From Sphingobacterium thalpophilum (lineage in GTDB: Bacteria; Bacteroidota; Bacteroidia; Sphingobacteriales; Sphingobacteriaceae), in the NCBI RefSeq assembly GCF_901482695.1, contig NZ_LR590484.1:3596001-3660000 (forward strand): a stretch of 64,000 nucleotides of DNA. The letters run 5' to 3'. Each line of letters begins with the position of its first letter. Position 1 is the first letter of the stretch. A program made the position numbers and the translations under genes. Under the pieces are notes generated by a model that saw nothing but the letters and a program-made list of their open reading frames with translations, searched no databases and was not told the origin of the DNA. This document shows, one piece after another, positions 9,655 to 17,819 of this stretch.

Positions 9655-10050
9655 TGGCAGGTGTTAAAGACGTTAATCACATATCAGAGAATAGGCATCC
9701 CGCTTCTATTGATGGCATTGCTGCTGCAGGCATTCAATAAAACCTTGCTTGTGGGCGATTATTATCTTCATACGGACCGGTATGCGAAAAACTGTGAAAA
9801 CAAGCTGAAAACCTGGCTGCATTGTGATGGAAAGTGCCAGCTTTCCAAATTGATCAAAAAGCAGCAGGAAGACGAGAAAAAGCAGCAGGAAAAGAGAAAC
9901 GACAGGGGAAGTGAGTATTACTGCTTTGATTCGTACAGCTTTGACCATCCTTTTATTCCGATGGATGAAAGCGAAAGACTCTTTAGTGCGCTTCCCGAAG
10001 TAAAAACAATAGAACAGCCACGTTCCATTTTTAAACCACCCATCAGCTAG
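9652..10050 (+). CDS. Small Cys-rich exported protein of a metal-uptake cluster (hypothetical)
   Basis: At most 132 residues: an N-terminal hydrophobic segment (GIPLLLMALLLQAF), then NCENK...HCDGKCQLSKLIKKQQ and a Lys/Gln/Glu-rich charged stretch. The spaced cysteines and the CxGKCxLxK pattern recall short secreted proteins often found directly upstream of TonB receptors in Bacteroidota; their function is not known to me. Start choice is open: TTG 9652 overlaps a perfect -7 promoter element, GTG 9661 would be leaderless, and ATG 9712 would cut into the hydrophobic segment. I keep the longest form. It precedes the TonB receptor by 132 bp. Metal binding by the cysteines is inference. Confidence 0.7.
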   Translation: MWQVLKTLITYQRIGIPLLLMALLLQAFNKTLLVGDYYLHTDRYAKNCENKLKTWLHCDGKCQLSKLIKKQQEDEKKQQEKRNDRGSEYYCFDSYSFDHPFIPMDESERLFSALPEVKTIEQPRSIFKPPIS

Positions 10051-10182
10051 ATTTCATTTGTGGCATCTCTATTTTTGCACGCCTTCGCGGGCAGGAATCA
10101 GAATGCTGGTTGTTTTTTCGAAAGGCATATCTGCCGGGCTTAATAACTAAGGAAAGTATCTTTTCTTTCACATACTATTTTA

Positions 10183-12486
10183 ATGAAATCACTAAAAGGC
10201 TATTTACTATGTGCCGTCGCCATTATGGTCAGCGAATGGGCGGCCGCGCAGCAATATAACGTTAAAGGACGGGTCTACGATCTGCTGACACAAGTTCCAT
10301 TGCAGGGGGTATCGATCAAAATTTCGCCGCAGGAAACGGTAACCTCTGACCATCTGGGGTATTTTCAGTTCAGCACAGATCGTACAGCAGGCACCTTGAG
10401 TATCGCCATGTTGGGCTATAAACAACAAACCGTGCGGTATGACGCGGGCGGCAAGGAACTTCATATTCAGCTCGAAACGGATGAGGTGCATCTGAATGAA
10501 GTCCGCGTTGGAGCTTTCCTGAGCAATAAATCCATAAAAGAAACCGCAGGAGCGATTGCCGTAATTACCGACAATCAGATCCGCCAGGGGAGCGGAGTAT
10601 CACTGCAGGGCGCGTTAAACAGTATCCCCGGCGTCCGGATGGATCAGAGTACACTGTCAGAAGCCCGTATTTCCATTCGTGGAAATGGGGTGAGGGCCCA
10701 GTACGGAATCCGTAATGTCAAAATATATGTCAACGACATACCTGTCACGGAGGCAGACGGGACTTCGCGCATCGAAGCACTTGATGTAAATGACCTGGGC
10801 AAAGCAGAAGTTATCAAAGGCCCAGCCTCCAGTATATATGGCGGCGGCACTGGGGGCGTGATTAATTTTCAGTTGATGCGTTCTCCTTATCAGGAGCAGA
10901 GTCTGGAGGTTTCGGCCATAGCGGGGTCTTATGGGCTCAGGCGCTTGGCGACAGCCTATCGTTCGGGAGGAGATAAAATGAACAGCTATGTTTCTTATGG
11001 CTGGCAACAATATAAAGGCTACCGGGATCATAGCGAAGACAAACGACGTTTCTTTACGGGTAACTTCCAGCTTTTCCCGTCTCCGAAACGTACAGTCACT
11101 GTTTTGCTCAATAGAACTTCCCAGGACTCACAGATACCGGGGTCACTTACACAGGCACAAGTGGACGACAACCCGAAGCAGGCAAATGCCAGTAACCTGG
11201 ATAAGCAAGCCGCACGTTACCAAAATTGGACCCGCATAGGTCTGGGGCAACAGTATCTCTTCAATGACCGTTTTTCAAATTCCACCAGTATTTTCACCTA
11301 TTTCTACGATCTGGATCATCCATTGCCATACGCTTATTTAAGAAATTACTATCAGAGTTATGGCGGTAGAACCAGGTTTACCTATGATGCTGGAATAAAG
11401 CTTTTTCCCACAACGTTTACCGTGGGGGCCGAGTTCAACCGAGCACTTACCAAAGGGGTTCAGTATGTAAACGAACATGGTACCGAAGGGGCAATCAGCG
11501 GGAATAGCGATTATAAGAATGGCTTATATTCTTTGTTCTATCAATCGACTACCGCCATCGGTAAAAAGACTGCATTGACCCTGGGGGTAAGTTATACTGG
11601 TATCAGCTACAAGGTGAAGGATTACCTGATCTCCACACGAAGTGGTACCAAGCGTTTTAATCCGCAGGCCTCACCAAGAATAGCTTTAAGTCACAACTTT
11701 GGCCATGCGCTCTCCCTGCATGGAAGTATTAGTGCAGGGTTTTCTCCACCTTCGAGCTCCGAGATACAAAATGAAGACCGGTCCATCAATACACGGATAC
11801 AGGCCGAAAAGGGCACCAACTACGAACTGAATGCGAAAGGCAGTTTCTTTGACTCGCGGCTGTCGTATGAACTTGACCTCTTTAAGATGAACATGAAGGG
11901 TGAACTTATCGCACAGTCCATCCAGCAGGGAATCACGGTTTATAATAATTCTGGCCGGACAGACCACAAAGGAGCCGAACTGTCGATCGCTTACTTGCCG
12001 GTCAGAGCAAGCGATGGACATATGGTGACGCTGTTGCGTCCCTATGTCGCATTGACTTATTCGGACTTTAAATTCGTGGATTATAAGATACTCGGACCTC
12101 AAAATGAGGTAACCGCCGTGTACGATGGGAACGATCTTACAGGCATAGCGCCATGGGTAGCAAACGCAGGCCTACAGATGGAAACCAGATTGGGGATTTA
12201 CTTTTTTGGAAGTTATTACTTTAACGACAGGCTGCCTGTTAACGACGCCAATACGGTATTCAACGCTGCTTATCAGCTGCTCAACGCGAAAATCGGATGG
12301 AAAAAAGAATTTGCGAAGCATTTTGTAGTCAACGTGTATGGCGGGATGGACAATATCACCAATAGAAACTATAGTTCGCTGATTTCTCTGAATGCAAGCG
12401 GCTGGAATGGTGGACCGGCACCCTACTTTAACCCTTCGCCGCGAAGGAATGGATACGGAGGATTCAATTTAAAATACAGTTTTTAG
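10183..12486 (+). CDS. TonB-dependent receptor (siderophore/metal type) with carboxypeptidase-like N-domain
   Basis: 767 residues: signal peptide ending near AAAQQ, a carboxypeptidase-regulatory-like domain (VKGRVYDLLTQVPLQGVSI, residues about 25-105), a plug (about 115-235 with LQGALNSIPGVRMDQ, ARISIRGNG, VKIYVNDIPVTEADG, EVIKGPASSIYGGGTGGVINF) and a 22-strand barrel ending in Phe. It lacks the SusC hallmark motifs, so it is a classical TonB receptor. The flanking Cys-rich protein and the downstream YHS-domain lipoprotein, only 17 bp away, point to a metal ion or metal complex, perhaps copper, as cargo. The cargo cannot be fixed from sequence. Confidence 0.92.
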   Translation: MKSLKGYLLCAVAIMVSEWAAAQQYNVKGRVYDLLTQVPLQGVSIKISPQETVTSDHLGYFQFSTDRTAGTLSIAMLGYKQQTVRYDAGGKELHIQLETDEVHLNEVRVGAFLSNKSIKETAGAIAVITDNQIRQGSGVSLQGALNSIPGVRMDQSTLSEARISIRGNGVRAQYGIRNVKIYVNDIPVTEADGTSRIEALDVNDLGKAEVIKGPASSIYGGGTGGVINFQLMRSPYQEQSLEVSAIAGSYGLRRLATAYRSGGDKMNSYVSYGWQQYKGYRDHSEDKRRFFTGNFQLFPSPKRTVTVLLNRTSQDSQIPGSLTQAQVDDNPKQANASNLDKQAARYQNWTRIGLGQQYLFNDRFSNSTSIFTYFYDLDHPLPYAYLRNYYQSYGGRTRFTYDAGIKLFPTTFTVGAEFNRALTKGVQYVNEHGTEGAISGNSDYKNGLYSLFYQSTTAIGKKTALTLGVSYTGISYKVKDYLISTRSGTKRFNPQASPRIALSHNFGHALSLHGSISAGFSPPSSSEIQNEDRSINTRIQAEKGTNYELNAKGSFFDSRLSYELDLFKMNMKGELIAQSIQQGITVYNNSGRTDHKGAELSIAYLPVRASDGHMVTLLRPYVALTYSDFKFVDYKILGPQNEVTAVYDGNDLTGIAPWVANAGLQMETRLGIYFFGSYYFNDRLPVNDANTVFNAAYQLLNAKIGWKKEFAKHFVVNVYGGMDNITNRNYSSLISLNASGWNGGPAPYFNPSPRRNGYGGFNLKYSF

Positions 12487-12503
12487 TTATATATTTTTTT
12501 ATC

Positions 12504-13916
12504 ATGAAAAAGTTCCTTCTTTTATATACGGTCATCGCGAGCCTACTGCAGGCCTGTAATACGGGTGAGCACGAAAATACGGCACGGCAACCCGTCCTGA
12601 TTTCGAAAGCTAATGCTGGAGCATCTTGTGTGTCTTTGACAAAGGACCATAGAGACCTGCCGGTTATCAGCTGGATCGAACAGGATAGCAAAAAGAATAA
12701 ACAGTTTTATTTTTCAAGCTGGGATACAGTTACCGGCAGGTTTGGATCCGCGATCACCGTGCCCATCGAACCGAATACCAGCATACATGAGGAAGGGATG
12801 CCTAAAATCGCATTCAAGGCTGACGGGACTATTGTTGCAATATACGAGACCTCCGTGCCTTCTTCCAAAAGTAAATGGGGCTTGAGCGATATTCAATATA
12901 CGATGTCCTATAACGGTGGCAGAACATGGACGGAACGAAAATCAATTCAGTCAGATCCTGCCTTACTGGGATCCCGGTCCTTTGCAGACATCATACGTCT
13001 CGATGACGGGGAGGTAGCGGTGTCCTGGCTGGATACCGATCCTGTAAGATCTGAACTGGGGAGGCCTGTGAAATTTGCAAAAACCAGCGCACAGAGCGGT
13101 TTTAGCGAAGCTGTATTGGTGGATTCTGCAGCTTGCCAGTGTTGTCGTACCGCGATGAGCACAAATGGGCAAGGACAGGTCAATGTGGTCTTTCGGGATC
13201 TTCTGCCCGGATCTGTCAGGGATATCTCCATCAGCGTCTCTTCAGATAACGGATTGAGCTTCGGTAAGGCTGTGCCGTTTAGCGGAGACCACTGGGTTGT
13301 GGACGGCTGTCCGCACAATGGCCCGTCCGTTGTATTCAATAAGGATACAAAATATGTCACCTGGTATACAGGTGCCAAGCAGGGCGGGGTTTATTACGCG
13401 GCGCTGGATGGCAACAACAAAACGCTGGTGAAACGTGAGCTCAGCCGTGCAGGGCGATTTGTACAGCTCACTATGATGCCTAATGGAGACCGCGTGGCCG
13501 CATTCGATGTTACTTATGAACAAGGTGGGAAGATATTTAAGAAAATCATGCTCAATAAAATCCAGGATAAGGAATTTCTGGAAAAAGAAGTCTCCTTACC
13601 GTCATCACATGCTTCTTATCCGGTTATAACAACGTTGGGAAAAGATCAGGTAGTGGTGGCCTGGACAGATGATAGCAAGGTATACTATACACTTGAACAC
13701 AGCACTGCGATCAATCGTGTTGTTCAGGAAGATGCAGCAGCGCATTCGGACACAGGCGAAACAGGTACATCCGCAGCGCTTGCGACGTCAAAAGACCCCG
13801 TGTGCGGAATGATGGTCAGCGCAACAGCCGAATCGGAACAGGTGGTGAAGGATGGCCAGACCATCAGATTTTGCAGCCCTGCCTGTAAACGGACATTCTT
13901 AAATAAGGCACATTAG
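12504..13916 (+). CDS. Sialidase-fold lipoprotein with CQCC motif and C-terminal YHS metal-binding domain
   Basis: 470 residues with a lipoprotein signal (LLQAC, Cys18). Residues about 35-400 contain beta-propeller repeats with Asp-box-like turns (SYNGGRTWTE, SSDNGLSFG) as in exo-alpha-sialidase-like proteins. The propeller also has CQCC at 211-214 and a GCPHNGP loop at 268-274, unlike true sialidases, and I see no arginine triad to support sialic acid hydrolysis. After an Ala/Thr/Glu-rich linker comes a YHS domain (DPVCGMMV...FCSPACKRTF, about 428-470), a small module linked to heavy-metal proteins. Closely spaced behind the TonB receptor, it is probably the surface or periplasmic metal-binding partner. 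Copper is the favoured guess, not proven. Confidence 0.82.
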   Translation: MKKFLLLYTVIASLLQACNTGEHENTARQPVLISKANAGASCVSLTKDHRDLPVISWIEQDSKKNKQFYFSSWDTVTGRFGSAITVPIEPNTSIHEEGMPKIAFKADGTIVAIYETSVPSSKSKWGLSDIQYTMSYNGGRTWTERKSIQSDPALLGSRSFADIIRLDDGEVAVSWLDTDPVRSELGRPVKFAKTSAQSGFSEAVLVDSAACQCCRTAMSTNGQGQVNVVFRDLLPGSVRDISISVSSDNGLSFGKAVPFSGDHWVVDGCPHNGPSVVFNKDTKYVTWYTGAKQGGVYYAALDGNNKTLVKRELSRAGRFVQLTMMPNGDRVAAFDVTYEQGGKIFKKIMLNKIQDKEFLEKEVSLPSSHASYPVITTLGKDQVVVAWTDDSKVYYTLEHSTAINRVVQEDAAAHSDTGETGTSAALATSKDPVCGMMVSATAESEQVVKDGQTIRFCSPACKRTFLNKAH

Positions 13917-13942
13917 CGTGCAGCACCGCAAAGATGCCTCTT

Positions 13943-13984
13943 GAAAAGCAACAATCTTCTTGAAAGGCTGTTGCTTTTCTTGTT
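13943..13984. terminator. Bidirectional terminator between converging genes
   Basis: Perfect 11-bp stem gaaaagcaaca (13943-13953) with tgttgcttttc (13969-13979), a 15-base loop and T-rich sequence on the right. It sits between the YHS lipoprotein and the convergent ABC ATPase gene, whose stop codon it touches. Confidence 0.8.
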
Positions 13985-14670
13985 TAGAAATCCTGCTGCC
14001 ACAGCTTGTCGATGTCTTTCTTCAGAATCCGCTCTTTCATTTCCTCTTCAAAGTGATCAAACGCGTCGCTGCTCACCGATTGACTGATGCCGCCGGCTTC
14101 CAATAACAATATGTCATCGCAGGTATCCTTTAAAGTCGAAAAGATATGTGACGAAATCAATATGGTCTTTCCCATCCCTTTCAGCCGCAGGATGATTTCC
14201 GTCAGGATGACGCTGCTTTGTAAGTCTATGCCATTGAAAGGCTCGTCCAGAATGTAGCAACTGTTATCCTGTAGCAGAGTGGCCGTCAAGGCAAGCTTTT
14301 TCTTCATACCGGTCGAATAAGAACTGGCATATTCCCGTAGTGGAAGGTCGAAAATATTTCTTTCGTTGAGATTTCTGATTTTCTTTCCACGGGCATCCGT
14401 CATCAGATAGATATATTCCTCGCCTGTTAGTTTTGCAAGGAAATAAGGATCGGCAGTTAGGTACCCGAGATTATTTTTAAGGGGCCGTAGATCCGACTTA
14501 ATGCCGCCCTCGGCACTTTCTAGCCCTGCTATACAGCGGAAGAGTGTTGTCTTTCCTGCGCCGTTCTCGCCGACAATCCCATATGCCTTACCACTGGCAA
14601 AGGTATAACTGATCTGCCGGAGAACACGATGCTGCCCAAAAGATTTACTGAGATTGGTAAGTTCGATCAT
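13984..14670 (-). CDS. ABC transporter ATP-binding protein
   Basis: 228 residues, a complete single nucleotide-binding domain. Walker A is GENGAGKTT (34-42), the signature is YSTGMKKKLAL in place of canonical LSGGQ, and Walker B is CYILDEPFNGID; the switch His lies in ISSHIF. The STGMKKK form is typical of ABC-2-like exporters. Its start overlaps the stop of the permease gene by four bases (ATGA), so the two are translated together. The substrate is unknown. Confidence 0.93.
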   Translation of the reverse strand: MIELTNLSKSFGQHRVLRQISYTFASGKAYGIVGENGAGKTTLFRCIAGLESAEGGIKSDLRPLKNNLGYLTADPYFLAKLTGEEYIYLMTDARGKKIRNLNERNIFDLPLREYASSYSTGMKKKLALTATLLQDNSCYILDEPFNGIDLQSSVILTEIILRLKGMGKTILISSHIFSTLKDTCDDILLLEAGGISQSVSSDAFDHFEEEMKERILKKDIDKLWQQDF

Positions 14671-15581
14671 AAATGATTTTTTAGGTTGCTGATTGCTTTG
14701 ATATAATAAAACGGCAACAGCGCCAATATCAAAGGATAAAAACTAAAGCATAATATCAGGACGAATACCTCCGGAAAATTGATCTCCCTTGGAAAAGCAA
14801 CATACTTGAGTGTGATGGCAAAAGGAAGCAGAAGGAGTATGCCAGCTAAAACGATGCCGGCGTTAAACCAGTCCGCGGGAAAGAACAGCACAAAAATCAG
14901 CAGGAGTGGAATCGTTAATATCAGACAATGCAGGACGCCCCTTCCCAATTTTCGCATCAGAAAACCTTTTGCTGTATGGTGGTCATTCCAGAGGTAGAAA
15001 ATAGGTTCGGGCAGTTGATAGTAGCAAATGCAGGTGAGGGCAATACAGGCAACACAGAACAAGACAAGGTTGGGATTGGCTACATAAAACCCAATGCTGG
15101 CAAGTACATAGAGAACGAGCAGCAGCAGATAACTCCGTCTGAATCCAATAATAAATTCAAAAGGTTGTTTGGTGAATGGGGTCGGAATGGATCTGCCGAA
15201 GGTCCTAAAGGACAAAAAGGCAAAAACAATGGACAGTATCGCTATTAAACATACATACCACCATTGATCATGGAGCAGAAGAATGATCAGTGAGGGCAAG
15301 ATCAGCAGGCTGTTTTCCCATAATCTGATTTTGTGAAAATCTACCTTACGAAATGTATTTTTGAGAAAATCATTTCTGTTTTTTTCTGTCAGGAGGAAAA
15401 GCATCTGAAAGTTGCCAAGTACGATAGCATAGCAGCCGAATATCGGGTATTGAGCCAGAGCGTGGTAGACTGCATAACCTAATGCGAGCAACAGGAGGAA
15501 AGCGGCCACAACAGGCAGGCCTGTATCCTTGATATGACGGGATAGTAACCTATACTGGAGTTTTAAATAGTTGCTTACCAT
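14667..15581 (-). CDS. ABC-2-like transporter permease (integral membrane protein)
   Basis: 304 residues with roughly eight hydrophobic segments (for example PVVAAFLLLLALGYAVY, LVLYVLASIGFYVA, LILTIPLLLIFVLFF and PEVFVLILCFSFYPLILALL). There is no soluble domain of note. It partners with the ATPase that overlaps its 3' end by four bases. The family has poor sequence signatures, so assignment depends on topology and operon position. It could export a lipid, peptide or drug. Confidence 0.8.
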   Translation of the reverse strand: MVSNYLKLQYRLLSRHIKDTGLPVVAAFLLLLALGYAVYHALAQYPIFGCYAIVLGNFQMLFLLTEKNRNDFLKNTFRKVDFHKIRLWENSLLILPSLIILLLHDQWWYVCLIAILSIVFAFLSFRTFGRSIPTPFTKQPFEFIIGFRRSYLLLLVLYVLASIGFYVANPNLVLFCVACIALTCICYYQLPEPIFYLWNDHHTAKGFLMRKLGRGVLHCLILTIPLLLIFVLFFPADWFNAGIVLAGILLLLPFAITLKYVAFPREINFPEVFVLILCFSFYPLILALLPFYYIKAISNLKNHL

Positions 15582-15701
15582 GCTAGCAAAAGTAAAAAAT
15601 CAAAGTTAAAACAGGCGGCTATCAGGTCGAATTGTTTTCCGCACTTGGGCCAATCTTCAAATCTTTTACGTAAGCTGGCGCACAGAGCCGGTCCGCGTTG
15701 A

Positions 15702-16871
15702 TTAAGCCTTGTGCCTTCTCTGCCACATGGCCATATACAGCAACGCAATGAGTAGGACGGTCGCGTTCGCATACATAATTAAAGGAATGCGGAGAATAAC
15801 ATCGCCATAGTAAAGTCCTGCGAGCAGGGCGCCGAGTCCGATGCCTGCCTCCAGCGAAATATACATCGTTGCCACCGCTTTGCCACGGTGTTCGGGCAGG
15901 CTGAGATCGATGGTCCAGGCATTGACTGCGGGCGAAAGTATCCCGGTACCAATACCGTAAATACTGGCACCTGTCATTAGGCCGATGAAACTGTCACCCA
16001 CACCAATGACGGCCAGGGCGATCGCAATGATGACCAGGCCCACGATAATGACTTTGGGCCTGCCATATCGGTCGGACACTTTACCCGATACAAATCGGAT
16101 CATCACCGAAGCGATCGTGAATGCTAAGAAGAACAGCCCCTTGTTTTTGAGCCCGAGGTGCTCGCTCCAGTCGGGTATCAGCGTTAATATGACACCGTAT
16201 GCGGTATACGATAAAAAGGTAACGATACCTGCAGGGAGGGCGCGCCATTCAATAATGTCCTTGCGGTCGATCTTAAGCATGGAGAGGGTAAACTTTTCCT
16301 TTTTAATCAAAGTCTCTTTCATATTGATGACGATGACAATCGATAACAGCGCCATCAGCGAGGAGCAATAGAACATAACATTGATACCAAAAGCTTCGAA
16401 AATAGCACTGCCTATCGCAGGTCCCACTGCCGTCCCGATGCTGAATGCCAGACCGTGCATGCCAAGCGCTTCACCCCACCTTTTCTGGGGAACAAGGTCG
16501 GCCACATAAGCTGAGGTCGATGTCGGCTTGAAGCCCGTGGAGAATCCGTGGATCAGGCGAAGAAACAGAAAGCCCGCCACCGAGGTGAGAACAGGATATA
16601 AAAAACCACAGATAAAGCATACACATGAGCCGATGGCCATGACCGGGACACGTCCCCAGCGGTCCGTCAATTTACCGCTAAAGGGTCTTGAGATTCCGGC
16701 TGTCAAGGTGAACAATGCAATGATCAGACCTTTGTATTCGGCCCCCCCCAGACTGCTGAGATAATTGGGCAGTTCGGGGATAATCATATTGAAACTCGAC
16801 GAAAATAAGAGGGAGCTTAAGCAAAGTAATATAAATTGAAGCGTATAGATGGATTTCTGTTCAGCTGGCAT
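15702..16871 (-). CDS. MFS transporter (12-TM, drug or metabolite efflux type)
   Basis: 389 residues with about 12 transmembrane helices and the MFS motif A GKLTDRWGRVPV in the loop between helices 2 and 3 (about 66-77). A second copy, SGKVSDRYGRPKVI, lies between helices 8 and 9. The motif-C-like stretch FSIGTAVGPAIGSAIF in helix 5 is typical of drug:H+ antiporters. Substrate not determinable. The gene lies 120 bp upstream of the ABC permease on the same strand and may be its own unit. The short frame overlapping its 3' end (15575-15772) is not considered real. Confidence 0.92.
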   Translation of the reverse strand: MPAEQKSIYTLQFILLCLSSLLFSSSFNMIIPELPNYLSSLGGAEYKGLIIALFTLTAGISRPFSGKLTDRWGRVPVMAIGSCVCFICGFLYPVLTSVAGFLFLRLIHGFSTGFKPTSTSAYVADLVPQKRWGEALGMHGLAFSIGTAVGPAIGSAIFEAFGINVMFYCSSLMALLSIVIVINMKETLIKKEKFTLSMLKIDRKDIIEWRALPAGIVTFLSYTAYGVILTLIPDWSEHLGLKNKGLFFLAFTIASVMIRFVSGKVSDRYGRPKVIIVGLVIIAIALAVIGVGDSFIGLMTGASIYGIGTGILSPAVNAWTIDLSLPEHRGKAVATMYISLEAGIGLGALLAGLYYGDVILRIPLIMYANATVLLIALLYMAMWQRRHKA

Positions 16872-17061
16872 GATATACTGTTCTGATGTATGATCGCCCG
16901 AAAGTGGAGGAATGATTGCTATTCCTACACGCTCTGCGACGGATCGTCAAAGGTACAGTTTTGGTATGATAAATTTTCGCTTTTGCTGGAAATTAAGATG
17001 TCCCGTCGTGGGACACGGCGCCCCGGATCCCCCCCATTATGGCGCGAAAAAAGGCCTTTGT

Positions 17062-17811
17062 TCAGGATAGTTTTTGTCGCGCGATTTCACTGCAGAATAC
17101 CGTTGTCGCCACAGCGACATTTAGGGATTCGGCCTGTCCGATCCGTGGTATCGTGACGGCATGGTCTACCAGGTTCTCGATAGCGGCGCTGATGCCATTC
17201 CCTTCATTGCCCATCACGATGAGCCCTTCATTTCCCCAGTCCATTTGGTAGATGGACTGGCCGCGGAGCAGCGCGCCATATACCGGCAGTTGTGTTTCGG
17301 CAATGAGTTTTTGAATGTCCGTATAGTGTATCTGGATTCTGGCAAGCGAGCCCATGGTTGCCTGTACCACCTTGGGGTTGTACGCATCCACTGTTCCTAC
17401 CGAGCAGATGATATGGCTGATGCCAAACCATTCGGCCGTACGGATGATCGTACCCAAGTTGCCGGGGTCCTGTACATCATCCAGGACAATAGTAAAGCTG
17501 TTTTTTAGATCCACAGTATCCAGACGCTGCGCTGCCGGGAGTTTGACCAGCGCGAGAATACCCTGCGGTGATTTTAGCGTACTAATCTTTTGAAATTCAG
17601 CCTCGGTGAGTGCATATGATTTTATATTATGCGAGATTTTACCCACTTTTGTGTTTGCGTCGCCTGTATAGAAAATAGATTCGACCTGGTAGCTGGAGGA
17701 CACAAATTCTGCAACGGACTTTATGCCTTCAACGATGAATAGGCCATGCTGCTTTCTATACTTTTTATTTTGTAGAGACGTTATTAGACTGATTTGCGCT
17801 TTTGACAACAT
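17062..17811 (-). CDS. TrmH/SpoU-family RNA 2'-O-methyltransferase
   Basis: 249 residues. The N-terminal RNA-binding part (about 1-95) is followed by a SPOUT methyltransferase domain. Motif 1 is DPGNLGTIIRTAEWFG, motif 2 is GLIVMGNEGNGIS and motif 3 is IPRIGQAESLNVAVAT, forming the knotted SAM site. Members methylate ribose in 23S rRNA or tRNA; which base is modified here cannot be told. The start ATG (17809-17811) is only eight bases from the divergent tamL ATG (17820), so each promoter must lie inside or very near the other gene. Confidence 0.93.
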   Translation of the reverse strand: MLSKAQISLITSLQNKKYRKQHGLFIVEGIKSVAEFVSSSYQVESIFYTGDANTKVGKISHNIKSYALTEAEFQKISTLKSPQGILALVKLPAAQRLDTVDLKNSFTIVLDDVQDPGNLGTIIRTAEWFGISHIICSVGTVDAYNPKVVQATMGSLARIQIHYTDIQKLIAETQLPVYGALLRGQSIYQMDWGNEGLIVMGNEGNGISAAIENLVDHAVTIPRIGQAESLNVAVATTVFCSEIARQKLS

Positions 17812-17819
17812 TTTTATTG

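Noticed and set aside
12504..13916. Functional sialidase annotation
   Set aside because: Asp-box-like turns are present but no arginine triad can be pointed out, and the CQCC and YHS features indicate a metal-binding role.
15575..15772. 65-codon frame between the MFS and ABC permease genes
   Set aside because: Overlaps the MFS 3' end in another frame and has Arg/Cys-rich shadow composition.
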